A stretch of 64,000 nucleotides of DNA from Artemisia argyi (Eukaryota; Streptophyta; Magnoliopsida; Asterales; Asteraceae). Each line of letters opens with the position of its first letter. Position 1 is the first letter of the stretch. Below are positions 12,907 through 27,600 of this stretch, in pieces. The DNA lies in NCBI GenBank assembly GCA_030686995.1, contig CM060702.1, positions 70,582,953 to 70,646,952 on the forward strand. The letters run 5' to 3'. Made by a program: the position numbers and the translations under genes. The notes below the pieces were generated by a model. That model saw only the letters and a list, made by a program, of their open reading frames with translations. It was not told the DNA's origin and searched no databases.

Positions 12907-13644
12907 ATGGGCAAGGCAGGTAAATGGATTAGAAACTTGTTACTAGGCAAAAAAGAGCAGGAAAAACTTAACACCAAAGATGGTGATGGATCTCGACCAC
13001 AGGAGGCTTCCACGGCCATCATACCAGCAACTCCAAAAAGGAGATGGAGCTTTAGAAGATCAAGTAACGCGGAAAAATTATTAGTCAATCACAAGAGTTG
13101 CCGATCATTTGACTCCATCATTACCTCTCAGTTAGTATCACAAGCCTTGTTCGACTATGCTATTCATCAGCAAAACCACCAAATCATTCGTAAAGCAGCA
13201 GCCACCCCAAAGGCGTGCAATAGAATATCTCGTGCAGACGGAATGGCAGCTGCAACCAAGATTCAAGCTGCTTTCCGTTCCTATCTGGTAAACCAACTTT
13301 TATCTTTTTATTTATGCTCAACGAGTGGAACACATGCTGAATGAAGATATTCGATATTATATATAACTGCAGGCACGGAAGGCTTTGTGTGCTTTACGTG
13401 GACTAGTGAAGTTACAAGCACTAGTGCGGGGCCACTTGGTGCGAAAGAGAACAACAACTATGGTTAGATGCATGAGTGCACTTGTTGCCATTCAAGTTAG
13501 AGCTCGGTTTCAAAGGATTCAAATGGTTGATGATGGAGAGTCGCGCACTTCCAGCACTAGTAAACAAGGATTTATGATGGCTCACGAGCGTCGACTAAGT
13601 GCGCCACAATTGGTAAGACATACACAATTTAGGGGTTAAAATAA

Positions 13645-13679
<35 letters not shown>

Positions 13680-14319
13680 TTACTGATTCATTTTGTACCA
13701 TTGTATCGTATGTTTTTCTTGATGTTTGAAGGACCATAATGAAAGAATGAGAGACTCTAGAAGCAAAGGGAACACATCTATAAGTTATCGACAATCATCA
13801 CGAAGATTCTCGATAGATTCATCGCCATCAAAACATGAAAAATCCATTAGATTGCGGAATAAGCAAATCGATGAGGCTTCTACAACATCACAAACAAGCA
13901 CGCAACACGATGAACCAAACTACATGACGAGAACAATGTCTTCAAGAGCAAAAGCACGGTCACATAGCGAACCAAGACAACGACCCACAAAAAAAGGACG
14001 TGAAAAAAGGCGAACTTCATCAAATGAAGGTCTTAATGTTGTCACTAAAGAAATTCAAACCCATAAACATGAAATGGATCATGAACGTTGGTTAACAAAG
14101 CTTCATGGATCAGCAAAACCGATCAATGATTTGGAATTCGACTCAGCTAGTACCTTTACTAATGATTCATCATATTATACTACTCTTTATGCATATGAGG
14201 TTGGTACATTGAGCATTCTGATTGTTATTTTTTTCCGGTTATCACCATATTTTAGTACTTTAAATCTTTCAACATTCTAACGATTTTACCTGTCACAGAC
14301 GTCTGCAAATTTACATTAG
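12907..14319 (+). CDS. IQD-family calmodulin-binding protein
   Basis: Four exons (12907-13287, 13373-13612, 13732-14199, 14299-14319) give about 369 residues. The start MGKAGKWIRNLLLGKK is typical of IQD proteins. The plant-specific IQ67 domain (about residues 112-180) has three IQ-type motifs: ATKIQAAFRSYLARKAL, LVKLQALVRGHLVRKR and ALVAIQVRARF. The first intron falls inside it at phase 0, the conserved position in this family. A DUF4005-type stretch is at about 269-292 (YMTRTMSSRAKARS.SEPRQRP). IQD proteins bind calmodulin and typically act as scaffolds at microtubules, the nucleus or plasma membrane. The protein is strongly basic, as expected. The last exon is only seven codons; an alternative is read-through of the third intron, which stops at 14280. 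The N terminus and HERRLSAPQ motif suit the IQD19-26 group, but I cannot name a single orthologue. Confidence 0.92.
13646..13678 (+). repeat. Poly(T) tract in IQD intron 2
   Basis: A run of about 30 T lies within the intron, upstream of its acceptor at 13731. It may act as an unusually long pyrimidine tract, and its length is probably uncertain in the assembly. Confidence 0.8.
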
Positions 14320-14830
14320 TGTCGGCCCATCTTCAGGAAGCTTAGTGCCACCCAAACCAGCAAGGAATGTTGATAGCTCGCAACGTGGAGACAGATGACA
14401 AATTTTTGTGACAGAAATGCTTTTAAATCTGTTTATCAAAGTGTGTAGAATGATTGTTTTCATGACTCATACTTGTATAATCTTGCAAATTTATAACAGA
14501 AACATTGCAAAATAGATACGTATTCTCGCCAACCACATACCCGGATTCACAAACATGTTGAGTTTAAAGTTTGTTTGATCACTGCATTTAATGTTTTCAT
14601 CAATGTCAACATTCAATAGAACAAAAGTACTAATGAAAAACGCACTGGTCATCAAGTTTCTTTTTCAGCAAAATTTTACATAATACGGGATCACAAGAGT
14701 AGAGATAGTTTCAATCTTTAGCTAACCAAAAATTGAACTTATTATTCTTGTCAAATGATCCAAAAAAACAAATGCACAGCAGCACAATTGGGAAAGAAAA
14801 AAAAAAGATCTTCAAAAAGAAAAAAGTTTG
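14320..14830. other. Convergent intergenic region between IQD and SAL1
   Basis: About 510 bp lie between the IQD stop and the SAL1 stop on the opposite strand. It should hold both 3' UTRs. I see no RNA gene, repeat or further coding exon. Confidence 0.6.
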
Positions 14831-17800
14831 TTAGAGTGACGGCAAAGCTTGTTCCTTTAGTGAATCTTGAACTGCCTTCAACAGGGATGGCATCAGTTTC
14901 TGATTAGTAACAATGATGCCCGTGTCTAGATCAAGATATCTTCCTTTCGAAAAGTCTAATGGGTTTCCACTAGCATCCGCCGCAACACCCCCAGCTTCTG
15001 CAGCATTAATAAAAGGTCGCCAAAAAAAATTAAACCTTAAAGAGAGTTGATCAATTGGATCTTTTTAAGACGACGATATGCTAAAGCCAATTATGTCTTG
15101 ACATGTTATCCTTTAGTTGGAACAGAAACCAAGTAGGATTTTAACAAATAATCTTTTCAAAATATAGAATATCCAATTTTTAAAAGTAATTAAATATTTT
15201 CTCTATACTCCGTTTCTTTCAAACTTATACCGACCAATCTCATTTTCAAACCAAACACCCCATTAGGTCGTCAAGAACAACTAATAATGTGTACCTGCAA
15301 CAACGATGTATCCAGCAGCATGGTCCCAAATCTTCTCACGATATCCTTTATTTGGAAACCGTAAATATATAGCACCATCTCCTCGTGACAATGCACCATA
15401 TTTTGCTTGGCTGTCTATTCTAACTGGTGGTGCTTTAACCCCCAGTTTCTGCACATAAAAGGCGAAAACAAACATACATAATTTAACCAACGTTCTGGAT
15501 GACATTATTATAAATGGACACAGTGGTCATTCCACTTTCTTCTTTGGTCGAACACGAGATGACTAAATATTATAGACAATGGTACCTTTGCGATAGAGCC
15601 AGATAAACTATGTGATGAATGTGCAGCTTCATACGATTCGAAGAATGATGCTTCTTCTGAATTTTCTGTGTCGCTAACATGCACCTGATGCAAACAACAT
15701 AATATTTTCATATAACTCATTTGTCTTGATTGTACATACAAATGTTAAAAAACCAAAGTTAGGGACCCACTGGCGTCAGTATACATATTTATTATGTGAA
15801 CAGACACAATTTTATCGTGTTGTGTTATTGTACCTTCACGGGTGGTGAACCATCCAGAGATTCCATGTATGTTCCACAAGACAGCTGTGCAGAGAATAAA
15901 CATCCTGCCTTAGTGTTCTGAGATGAGGTCCTAATGGATTCTAGCGGGAGATTTGGACATGCAAGCACGCCTAGCACAACTTTCCCTTCATCAAGCAGAC
16001 CTAATGCTATTGCATACTGGTCACCCCTTAGGAACCTGCATCAACAAATAGTTCCAATTATCTACGTAGAAAAAATTATACAAAAATCATTCTTCATGAA
16101 TTTAGGAATGTATGAATTCTGAGTTCTACCAACAAATAAGATGTAAATGAAACAAGTAATTCACAAAATTTACAAGTAAAAAATGATAAAAATTTTGGTT
16201 GCAAATAATTTATCTCCATCATAAAGATTAATTTGTTCCAATTTCAAAGGTTTTCCCTCTATGGAATTTTAAGCTAACTCTAGTTACTTGTGCATGTTCA
16301 AGTCCTTGCAGAATATTGATCTGCTTATCCTTATTTTTCCATACTGAAAAAGGTAATTCAGTCAAAACACTTTTGTTAGACCATGTTCCATGTCAAACCT
16401 TGCAACTTTTTAGGATGGAGGTATTACAGAACACACTTTGTCCCAGGTTTTTTTGATAAAAGTCCCAGGAAAGTTTTTGAGTAGGCACCTACTGTAAGAA
16501 AAATGCTTGGGTATTACTCAAATGTCTAATATACCCTTTTCAATAACAAAGACCAGCGCAATTAGATGTTAAAAATGACCCATTAACTCAATTCACTTGA
16601 AATGAAAGATTAGTTGTCAGAGGCAGGATCCTGCAACCATCCAACAAAATGAATGTCAAAAGTTATTTCTATTCCAGTCTCAAAACTTGCATATTTTCAA
16701 ATATCTCTAAGTAACTGACACATGTTAAACTTTTACACGAACTGTTATAAATAGAAAAAAATTCATATTACTCCGTAAAATTTACAACAAATATTATATT
16801 ATGTAAAAACCAGAAGTACTCCTTTTTTAGCATAAAGGTCACATGTGCTCCTCTTCTTTCTAATACTTTCACGCATCATCATCTTCTGGGTTCATTTTAC
16901 TGGTGTTTTGTGGGAAAGAACACTAATTATTCCAAAATGAAGATTACTATTGTAATAATGTTGCTTTTGTAACCATGATTAACAAATTCTCCTTTTAAAA
17001 CTAATTTTTTTTAAGAAATAGCTCAACCAGCCCTGCACGTTAAGATTCTACCCAAACCGCCTGACATAATACACCTTACCTCTATAGAATATGTAAGCAT
17101 TGAGCTGCGGAAGGCTCAAATAACAATAAGTAAACCAATAAAAAGACATAACATATATCCGCTTACCCTTTAGTACCATCTATTGGATCCAAAACCCAAT
17201 GCTGTCCACTAGATCCTCCTTCAGATGTACCACAATCAATGATAGTGAGCACATCTGCTTCAGTTAAAGGAGACACGTTGTAAGTTCCGTCACTAGCAAT
17301 TGTATCATTCACAAGTTTGGTTATACGTTGAAGAGTTTCTTGAGATTCTTCTTCACGAAGATCTCCTGAGTCCTATAAATGATCAACACCATCTAATTAT
17401 TTTGATTCGTCAATAACGGATAATAAACAAAAACTGTAGATGGAAGTGAAAGGCTGAAGAATACCTCCTCAGCCACTAGTGAAAATGCGTGAGAAGGAAG
17501 TTCTTTTTGAAGAACAAAGCTCACGAGAACTTGGGATCCTGCATATCAAGGTGGACGGTAAAAGTCATTTCATGTCAACGTGGTAATTTCCACATGTTCA
17601 TTTATTAAATGGCCCGATTTTGCTAATGCCTTTCTAATGCACACCACTTCTAAATTCATTTTTACCAAAAAATTTAAATTATTGCTGTATATCTGTCTCG
17701 TTAACCATATCTGCCACATATAACTGTTTAGGGTGATACTAAGCCAGCTAAGATACTAATCTGCCTACACAAGTTCCACCAACAGAGACCACAATCATGC

Positions 17801-18720
17801 GTACATATTCATAGTTACATGACTACCAAAAACTGGGCAGAAAATCGGCAATGGTTTCAATTTGCATTCTATTCTCCAAGCATTAATCAACTTAAATGAA
17901 ACTCGCTCATGCGCATAACTTCTATCGTTCATAACCGTACTGTCTGTGAAAGCTATAATGATATGACTGTGAAAGAAAAACAAACTATACTAAAAGTAGA
18001 GGATTATACACATACGACTAACAATTATTAAGGTTTCGATGGGTTGGGTTAAACCCTCTGGCCCAAGTATAGATCCGCCCAACAATCAATGTTTTAGGCC
18101 CACCACAAAGTTCAACACCTAACTTTCAGTTATTATTACAAGTCAACTATATAGAATACCTTAAATTGTGACATATTATAGGACATCCCAAAACGGACAC
18201 GTTTCTACTAATTTAGAGAGTATCAGGATCATATCATCGACGTGAAATGAAATGAAAAGGAGATAAGAAAGAGCAAAATACCATAATCAGCAACAGTGAC
18301 GGGACTTTTATCAGACTTTGAATGAACATCAGATTGCAACAGTCCCTTTTGTACATTCTGTATTTATATACAATAATATATCACAAGATATAACCTTAAA
18401 TATGAATTGAGTTACAAATAAAAAGGGTTTTTTCAACAGTGAACAAACAGTAGTTGTAACAAAAGCCAAATGAGGTTTCAAATAAATTTAAGGAATTAAA
18501 CCTGGCAAAGACGAGCAGCAAGTGAAGCAGCCTTCTTGGCAGCAACAAGCTGTTTATCATAAGATGACATAATGACTGTTCTTCTTCTTGTTGTTGTTAA
18601 TGATGATGGTAATGAGAAATAAAATAATGGTGATGAGTTTCTGAGTGGGTTTAATTTGGTAGGTCGTGTGGTAATAATGGGGTTTAGGTGAACGAGTCGA
18701 GAAGTTAAAGATGACGCCAT
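14831..18720 (-). CDS. SAL1: 3'(2'),5'-bisphosphate nucleotidase (PAP phosphatase, SAL1/HAL2-type)
   Basis: Eight minus-strand exons join in frame: 18502-18720, 18282-18357, 17465-17538, 17167-17372, 15834-16035, 15586-15684, 15295-15448 and 14831-14997, giving 398 residues. The first ~50 residues are rich in Ser, Thr, Arg and Leu with no acidic residue, as in a chloroplast/mitochondrial transit peptide. Met51 begins the conserved enzyme (SSYDKQLVAAKKAASLAARL). Metal-site motifs of the inositol-monophosphatase-like fold are present: VAEED at about 120-124, DPIDGTKG at 185-192 and WDHAAG at 333-338. The enzyme hydrolyses 3'-phosphoadenosine 5'-phosphate to AMP and can act on inositol 1,4-bisphosphate. 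In plants it controls PAP as an organelle-to-nucleus stress signal. Length and intron phases all agree with an intact gene. Confidence 0.97.
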
Positions 18721-18976
18721 CTATTGCAGCGACAGACAGACCACCTAGGCTATGTATGGGCCAAATATATTTGTATGGATCTTCTTCTATTGCCCACTTT
18801 TGACTTTACTCTACTGGATTCATGTGGCACTGGATTATTTTGAACGAGTGGGGCATCAGTCCGCCGCGTTGCGGTAAGGCCGTTGTAATTGCCAGAAAAT
18901 TTACTTACGACTTTAGGATGGAATATTGATGTAAAAAGTTTCTGTTAGTTCAAAATTGTGATTGATTTTGTTTGTA

Positions 18977-19012
<36 letters not shown>

Positions 19013-19469
19013 CTTCTCTCTCTCTCTCTCGTAATGCACTTGATATTAAAAATTATGGCACATTTTTTTTAAAGTGTTTAAGTATAGTAAACATACATAT
19101 TTTTTTTTTTTTTAAATATTTTATTTGGCTTTTCTTTGGCAATCAATTGGGCTCATGGTTTCTTATTTGTTTTTTGGGCTTATGGTTTGTTTTTTGTTTA
19201 TGTCTGTTTGGATCATTTAATGGGCCACGAAAAAAGCAAAATAACCCATTATGTTGAACGACATTGTTTGTGATGTAAAATTATATATATGGTAATGAGT
19301 ACTTTCATTTTTAAGTAGGGATGTTTATGGTTTCGATTATCGGGTTGTTTAGTTTATTTGGTTAGGTTTTTCGATTCGTGTGAGTATTACCTAGATTTGT
19401 GAATATCCTATTTTTAAAGTTAATATATTTTTAACATTAGTAGTGTTTTAAATACGCTCCTTTTTTTGT

Positions 19470-19512
<43 letters not shown>

Positions 19513-20504
19513 CATGACCTAGTATAAACATTTGAGTTTATAATTTACTTTATACGTTTGTATAAACACTTAGTATAAGCTTATGAGCTTATCACTTGGT
19601 TATGAAACATAAACCTAAAAACATAAGTTTAGATAAACACTCTTTAATTGACTTTCCTTATTAATATATACATTGCAAAGCATCATTGAGCGGCATTTTC
19701 ACGCATAAAGGTGATGACTCATAAAACATCGTTTTGGGCCAGAATATCATGTGTGATGGAGGAGAAAAAAAGGGATCAATGGTGATGACCACCGGTTGTA
19801 ATTAAAAGGTGATGGTGTTTTTCTGCATTGAACTAGTCACGAGTGTATATAGCCTTTGCCTGTAAATAGACCGAGCTTTTGTGCATCATTTAGATAGGCT
19901 GTGATTGACACGAGGATTCTTAGAGCTTATAGAGGCTTGAGCTTTTAAAATAAAAGATTTAGATCACTAAATCACCCTACAACTTTATAAAAAATATAAG
20001 TATCAACTTTCGGATTATAAATAAGCCCAAACCCCACCCCAAATCTAAGGGGGTGTTTTTTTTATTGTTAATGTGTCTTAATCAGGATATAGTGGTAGAG
20101 CCACACATATAATATGTTTATTTTTTTGTTAAATGGGGTAAAAGAAGCAAATGGTGCTCCTCCCCATTAAGACTCTCACTTAATAAAAAAAAGGGGGGCA
20201 ATTTCAAATATATCCAAAACAAACATCATAATTCCATATTTCTCTAACACATGCTTTAAAAGCATTGCACTTATGCATTAAAAATTTGTCATTTGGGTAA
20301 ATATGGAATTATGAACTTTCTTTTTGCGTATATACATATATATGGAATTATCAAAAAAAAAAAAAAAAAAAACAAAAAAAAAAAAACCCTAACACTTTAA
20401 CCCCACCCATTCACGCAATTTTTGGCCCCCTTTGTGTGTTCCCGCCAAAACATTTGATAAAAGAAAGAAGTAGGGCGAAATCCGAAAACAAAAATTGAAG
20501 TATA
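18721..20504. promoter_or_regulatory. Divergent intergenic region between SAL1 and the OB-fold gene
   Basis: The 1.8 kb between two divergently transcribed genes must contain both promoters. It holds a T run at about 18979-19012 followed by a (TC)n stretch to about 19030, a 41-T run at 19472-19512 and an A-rich run at about 20350-20386. A pyrimidine-rich (TC)n tract near the SAL1 side could be a plant promoter Y-patch, but that is inference. No coding exon or RNA gene was seen. Confidence 0.5.
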
Positions 20505-21569
20505 ATGAATAATAATAATTCAGACATTGCGGCAATGGAAGTTGATGAAGAAGAACATGATGACCCTTTCCTTCAATTTGTTGATTACGCGATATCCGTA
20601 TTATGCCCCCCAATTGAAAATAACGACGATGATGAAGCAGAAGAAAATGATAGACCCGGTTGGAGCTGGGTCATGGGTCGGGTCATCAAGACTTGTAAAG
20701 CTTATTCTAGTGGAGTCACTCCTGCTATTCTACTCTCTGAACTTTCTCAGGTTACTTATTTTGAGACTGAATATTTCAATTAATTGCTTCTTTGTCCGTC
20801 TCAAAATGATTGTCCAGTCGACAAAAACACGCCGGTTTCATAAAACTGTTTGACTTAGGATTTCTTTGTGTTATATGATATACTGTTTTTGTGTGTCTAA
20901 AGAAACCAAAATGTAAGGGTGCGATTAGTTGTGGAAAAATTGCTTTTTTCAGGGGTGTTTGTTTAAGCTTATATGTGGCTTACGAGCTTATTTGTGTTTT
21001 GGCTTATATTTCATAAGCCTCAGTTTTCCGGATTATTTTGAAACGTGTGGGCTTATTTAAGTTTATTATAATATGATAAATTTATATAAGCCCAAAAGTC
21101 TTAAAATAAGCCGGATGGGGCTTATGATATATAAGCCGAAATCAAATAAGCTCACAAGCCCACGTATTAGCTTAAATTCATTTTTCAAGTAAAAGGAACG
21201 GGCTTTTTAGATGATACACTAACTTTTATAAAATTGAAAAGTGTAAGGGATATGTTCAAAATTGCTACCGAAAAATGTGAAAAGGTGTTTTTAGTTAAAA
21301 ATTTCAATTTTTTCGAGATTTTTATAAAGTTTTGTGACTAAACCACTTTTCTGTTTCCCAGTTTTTTTTATGAAAACTTTTCTAGAAAACTGCCTCATTT
21401 TCACCAACTAAACGTGTCCAAATTTCCCAATGCAGGTATTGTAACAACCCATCCCCCATTGATATTAGAAGAGAAAAGTGAACCCTCTTGTAAGCTTGAA
21501 CCTCTAGTCCATTGCTTTTGGCTTTAGGGGGTATTCACTATCCAAAAAGAACATACGTATACCTTTTGA

Positions 21570-21615
<46 letters not shown>

Positions 21616-24600
21616 GAAGAAGAAGAAAAGGAACGCGTTATTGATTTTTGAGCAATAAAGGAGTGAACTTTGGATTTTTACAAACTGAAGTAATTGTTTA
21701 GTTTTGACATTAATTTTCTTTTTTTGCTATAAATTATGTGATGTTCTTAAGAGTGAGTTTTTTTTGGATATCTCACACCAACAAATTTGACATTTTATGT
21801 TACCTTTGTCGGCAATTTACAAAAAACCCAAATTGCTATTCTGTAACATAAAGGGTGTTTGGCTGTGTTGTTAAAATGATAGGAATTTTAGTGTTTAGTT
21901 TGTGTCTCTGCATATTCGATAATTTCGGACTAAATGCTAGTTGCAGGCTTGCAGCAACAAAGAGTATGATAGGGAAACTGTTGTACTTTTATATTATTTG
22001 CTACTTTCTTTAGTTATCAGGATATGCCAATGAATTAAGATCACTGGAAGCGATAATTACAACTTTAAGCAGGAGATAACATTCACACATCCAAACACTC
22101 ACATTTTAACAACTCGTCAGATGGGTCGAAAGTGGGAACTGTGAGCTCCTTATAAGTCCAAACATTGTGGGCTACTAATAATTTTAACCATGGTTTTAAG
22201 TTGACATATTCGGCGGTTATCAGGCTAGCTACTACTTAGGAGTTAGGACTATAGGATATTAAAATGGTGTTCAGACTTAACTATTTTGGTTATGGGTATA
22301 TTTATTTTACTGGAAGCTTAAGAAACATTTCATATTGAATACATTAGTCGAGATTTTTCATCATCAACATTTTTTTTATTATTTTTATTTTATTTTATTT
22401 TATTATATATATATTTTTTTTCACAAGGTCAAGGTTGAGTTTATCATTGGCTGGGAATAAGACAGAAGATTCTATTTTCTTCCTGTTTTCATCTCTTGGT
22501 TACTAATCTAAACTTGCTTCTTTAGGCATGGGCTGAGAATCAAAGAAGTGGGTCTTCCAAGAAGAAAAGGCCAGAATGTATTGATCAGCTGCTAAAGAAG
22601 CATAAGAGAGTGAAACTTCCCAACACAATTACGATTGATTCAATATATGAGAAGAATTTCTTGTCATTGACTAGTGTTCTTGAGGTTGTCATAGTTGATG
22701 CTTTTCTTCTTCCAGGTATGCTTACCGAAGACCTAAGGTTATTGTTTATTGGTGTGTTGTGGCTCAGCTGATACCTGTTAGGATTGACGTGCAAAGTTGT
22801 TTTTCTATATAGTACTCTACAAGGGAGAATCACATATCAGCAAACAATCTAGATTTGGGAAAATTTTTGGTTTGGCCACTCTATCATTGAATTAATTACT
22901 ATTTTGTCATTCCACCTCTTGTTTTGATAACTCGTCGCATCCGGAGTTTCTTCATACAGAAAGGATAGTGAGTTGACAAGTTTTCTCGTATAAAGTAAAT
23001 GGTGTTAACATGACCATTTTTGCATGTAAGTCTATATATTAACCAGAAAGTGATAACTTAGAAGAAGCGAGCCATACATTGTGTAGAGTGACTGCATAGA
23101 TAATAGTAAATCTGTGATAAATTGATGCATGGATATTCAGTTTTTTGCAATCGAAGTAATCATGGACAACTAAATAAATTTACTTCTTAGTTTGTGTCAT
23201 CATATTTTTCTAATTATGTGTGTTTGTAGGTACCAATTTTTACATGCTTACATTGGGAGATTTTTGGAGCTCCAATACCATTGATCTTTATCTTCATCGC
23301 AGGTAATAATAATTTAATAATATCGAGTGGTAATTTGTTTCATAACATGTTTTTGTTGGCTTAAATTACTCCCTTGGTTCCATGGGAGACACAACAATAT
23401 TCATTTGGGGACATCCAACGGAAATCTCAACAGTTCCATTATTCATAAATTTCAAGGTTATATATAGAGATTGCAAGATGAGCGAGTTTGTAACTGCTCA
23501 AAACTAGTCATTCTTAAATACCGGCTGAAGGCAGGCTGGGTTGACCATTAACACTTTCTTCATATTTTAAGACCATCACCAGTGTAAAGCTGGTGTTTTG
23601 TTTTGAAATTGTTTCTCCTACCAATGCACAACATTTTGTGTAACATTATTCACCTTAACATTTTATACCAAATCTGGTTAACACTATTCGTCACAGTTTG
23701 AAAAGTTTCATCATAACCTTTCTGTTTAAACTCTATATATCATTCCTTTCTGTTATAAACAAAATATTTTACTGCATGGATATATATTTATTGTTGTAGA
23801 AGCAGATGGTATTAACTCTATACACTGTAGCTGAACCAAATTTGGTTTAAGCCTATTCTTGGAATATGCTTTTCTGAAACCATTTTGGTGTATACACTGG
23901 AGATGCCCTTACATTACTTATCTAAATGATTTAGGAGGTTGTATGAATTAGAAAGAGACTTTTTGGGCGATTTTAAACCTGTTTGACCCTTTCTCCCTTT
24001 GGCTAAATCTTTTGACTTGACTCGATGCCCTTTTAGGCTTCTAGCTAATTTTATTTACCTGATCCTTTTACACTTTTGGTAAATAGCTATCCAAATCCAT
24101 TATACTTGTATAAGAAGTAGGTTTGTTCTGGTACCTATGCTTTTGTGATTCTCTTACACTACTACTAGCTAACATTTAGTAGCATGCGAACAGGTTTTAT
24201 GATTTGGCTGACCTTACAAATGGGATTCTGAGGAAAGGACGAGAGGTTTTTCTTACAGGATGTTATCTTCGAACCTCTGGTGGATCTGGTCGCCTACGAC
24301 TTCTACCAACAGAATATCTACTGATAATACTTGATGAGGTAATGCTTGAGGTCTCATATGTTTTAAACAGATAATATTCTGTGCTTTATCTGTCCTGTTA
24401 TTGTGCGTCCCATTCACTTGAGAGGTGTAAGTGAAAGTAGTAAAAGATTCAGCTTGCGCAAGCTATTGTAAGCATTTTGGCATTTTCATTATCTGGTGTG
24501 AGGAGAAATAAAGAAATGCATGTTACACAAAAATTGACACATAGCTATCATTATGCATTTTGCGGTTTCACAACTTCATGACAAATCTTTTTTATTAATA

Positions 24601-27600
24601 TGTCCATTAAATCGTAGTTCCCTCCATTTTCTGTGCAGAAGAATGGTAGAATTGTAAAAATAATGGAAGGAAAGTTGAACTATGTGAATTATTTCAAAAT
24701 TGGGTGTAGCAGTTTTTGTTCACAAAGCTAGATGCTCATGAAGCTACCTTTAATCATATAGGTTTGGATGATTGGAACAATATATTTTACCTGTGTGGTT
24801 TAACTCACTAAACTTTCGCACAATAACATGTGTGCCGAAAGGAAATTTAGCGGACCTAAATAATGCTTCTTTTGTCTCCGATGAATATGCAACTGTGACT
24901 TGGATGCATAATTATAAGAAAGGTTTATGCAAATAATCCTGATTGAGAGTTGAGACAAAGTTGAAAAGCTATTGTAGACCACTTTAAATCTCAATATTTC
25001 AGTAGATTGCATTTTTTGTCCCTGTTATGGATCGCGTCCCAATGTTGTAAAATGTACTTTGGGTCCTAATATGTACACACTGGCTCCCATAACTGAAAGC
25101 TTCTGAATTCATCTGCTAAGTACCATCATGTGCAAGACATGGTGACAGGAATTTTTTATTTAATCATTTAAACCCTTCATCTTTTGACAATGGTGACCAC
25201 AGGATGAAGACGATGATGCAATGCTACTTGGAGCACAATTTTGTTCTGATTCCTTGTCTTCCATCTCTATCGATGCAGTCAACCAAGGAGTGTCGTATTC
25301 TTTATATGCCAGGTAACTCGACCATGACTTCCCTGACTAAATTGACCACAGACTTCTCTTTACAAGTTCCATTTGAAGAACATTTCCAGTTTAGTAAGTT
25401 AAAGACTAGAAATTATATGAACAACCCTATTACCTTATACTTAAATTCATGATCAAAGTCATGTCTTATGGTTAAGACTTGTGCAGGATTGAATCTATTG
25501 GATCGTTAGAAATTCAGGGGAAGTTCGGTAGCCTGCAGAGGAAACAAATTGATCTTGTAGACAATGATAATTTCCGGGTAAAATTTCTCCTGTGGGGTGA
25601 TCAGGTCGTTCTTGCCAATCTTTTCAGGTAAAGTAACATCTTTGACCCTTCTTATTCCCTCATACAAGTATTGTGTAAACAACTAAAATCCGCTATATAG
25701 GTCTTCAGAAAGTCTTCAAATATTCGTAAGGCGCCATCATGGAATCATGTAGAAATTTACAAATGAAAAGTCACACATAAATAAAATAATTCACTTGAAT
25801 AAATTTTCCAAACCCTACCATGTTGCTATTTGTTGCAAAACTACCCATCATTTTTCTTTTTTTGCAATTTGCAAAGAGATGAAAACAATACTATACTTTG
25901 TAAGAATGAGTAATTGTGAACAAAAAGTGCAAAATATTATTTTGATTTTGCCTTCACATGTCAATAATATATCCAATATTGTTCATTCCCACAAGTTGTC
26001 TGCATTGTTTTTCAAAAATTAAGTCTAATTTGCAATGAATAGCCAGGTATGATAGTTGTGCAGTCAATCAATATCAAACAAAAAATTTGCCGCAACATTG
26101 GATGATACGAAAAGAATAGCAGCAACCCAAACAAATTTGAGTGGTTGAATGTGAACCAAAAGAATTCCGAAGAAAAATAATCCAAATAAGTCAACTTATT
26201 TAGTATGAACAATTACATATATTCTGATAAAAGTAAAACACAAAACGTGTCTGTTTAAGAATATTTTTCTTGCGAGTATACTCAATCATGCTATTTCTTG
26301 CAGTGTAGGAAGTTGGCTAGCCCTGGATCGACCATATGTTTCAAGTTCTGCTGACAGTACTCTGAATTCATCTGAAGAGATATGTCTTGAATACGGGAGT
26401 GTCACTCAGCTTTATATGGTGCCTTTTGTTCGACACGAGGAACAGGTAGAGAATCTTAGTTTTCCACCATAGCACAAATATTTAAATGTAATCTCATTAA
26501 TACTAAGCTCAACAGGTACCTGTAGCATCAACACAAAATCATTATCAAGGGTCAAAACTGTTGAGTGCAGCTGACCCAAGTCAAGGACCTAAAGTTTCTC
26601 AAGTGACATTGCCATGTGATTCACGGGGCGCCATTGACTTTAGTAACTACCCATTTAGAGTAAGTTTGATGCTATACATTTTTAGTATGTAATCAGTTGT
26701 ATATCTCATCACAGTATGTAAAAAGGCAGTGCTATCACATTATCTGTATATTGGGAAATTGCATCAAAGAGCAATGTGTTTTCACTTCATTTCTTATTTA
26801 TCAACCGGACAATAAAAATTCGTTACTGATAGTTTAAAACCACCCAACTTTTTATAAAACTGATTATTTTCCAAACTTTTGACTGGGAAAGTTGTAGATT
26901 ACTGGTGTTGGTTATTGCAACAGTCTGGAAATTGGATGCTTTGTTTCAACAGTTTTGAAATTCGGATGGGTTTAGTAACGGTTCATTTAAGTATCTTAAC
27001 TAAATCAGGAATGAAGTGACTGCGGTTGCTAATATTTGCAACTTGCCCACTATAATTGCTAACAGGAAATTGGTATTGTTAAGTTCTAGAATACTAGAAC
27101 TGTAATGATTTGGTATCATTGTGATATTGATTTACTTGTATTTCTAACTTTTACAGCTGTTTGTGGCTGATCTTCGAGACAAGATGACTTGCATAAGCAT
27201 CTACGGTGTCGTTACAGATATTAAGAATATTAATAATCAAGAATCCACCTTTTCGTTGAGGATTGAAGATATGACTGGTGGTATTTGGGCCAAGTTACAT
27301 TTTTCCAAATCGTGGTATATTTACTTATGGTTTTAGTTTTTTTATGTCACTAAAACTACAATGAACCGTTAGTCTAAGAAAACATATTTGCTTGATGCCT
27401 TATTTCAGGTCGTTGGGGAAGATAAGCATTGGTCACACAATATACATTGCTGGGTTGACATGCTCTATAGCAAAACACAAGAGGTGAGGACTTACATAAA
27501 GCCATAATTATTACTAAATTATTCATAAACATCTTAAAAGTAAAACCAAGAACTGATGATGTCTATGCGAAATCTGAGCCTCTTTTTGTTTATCAAAAAG

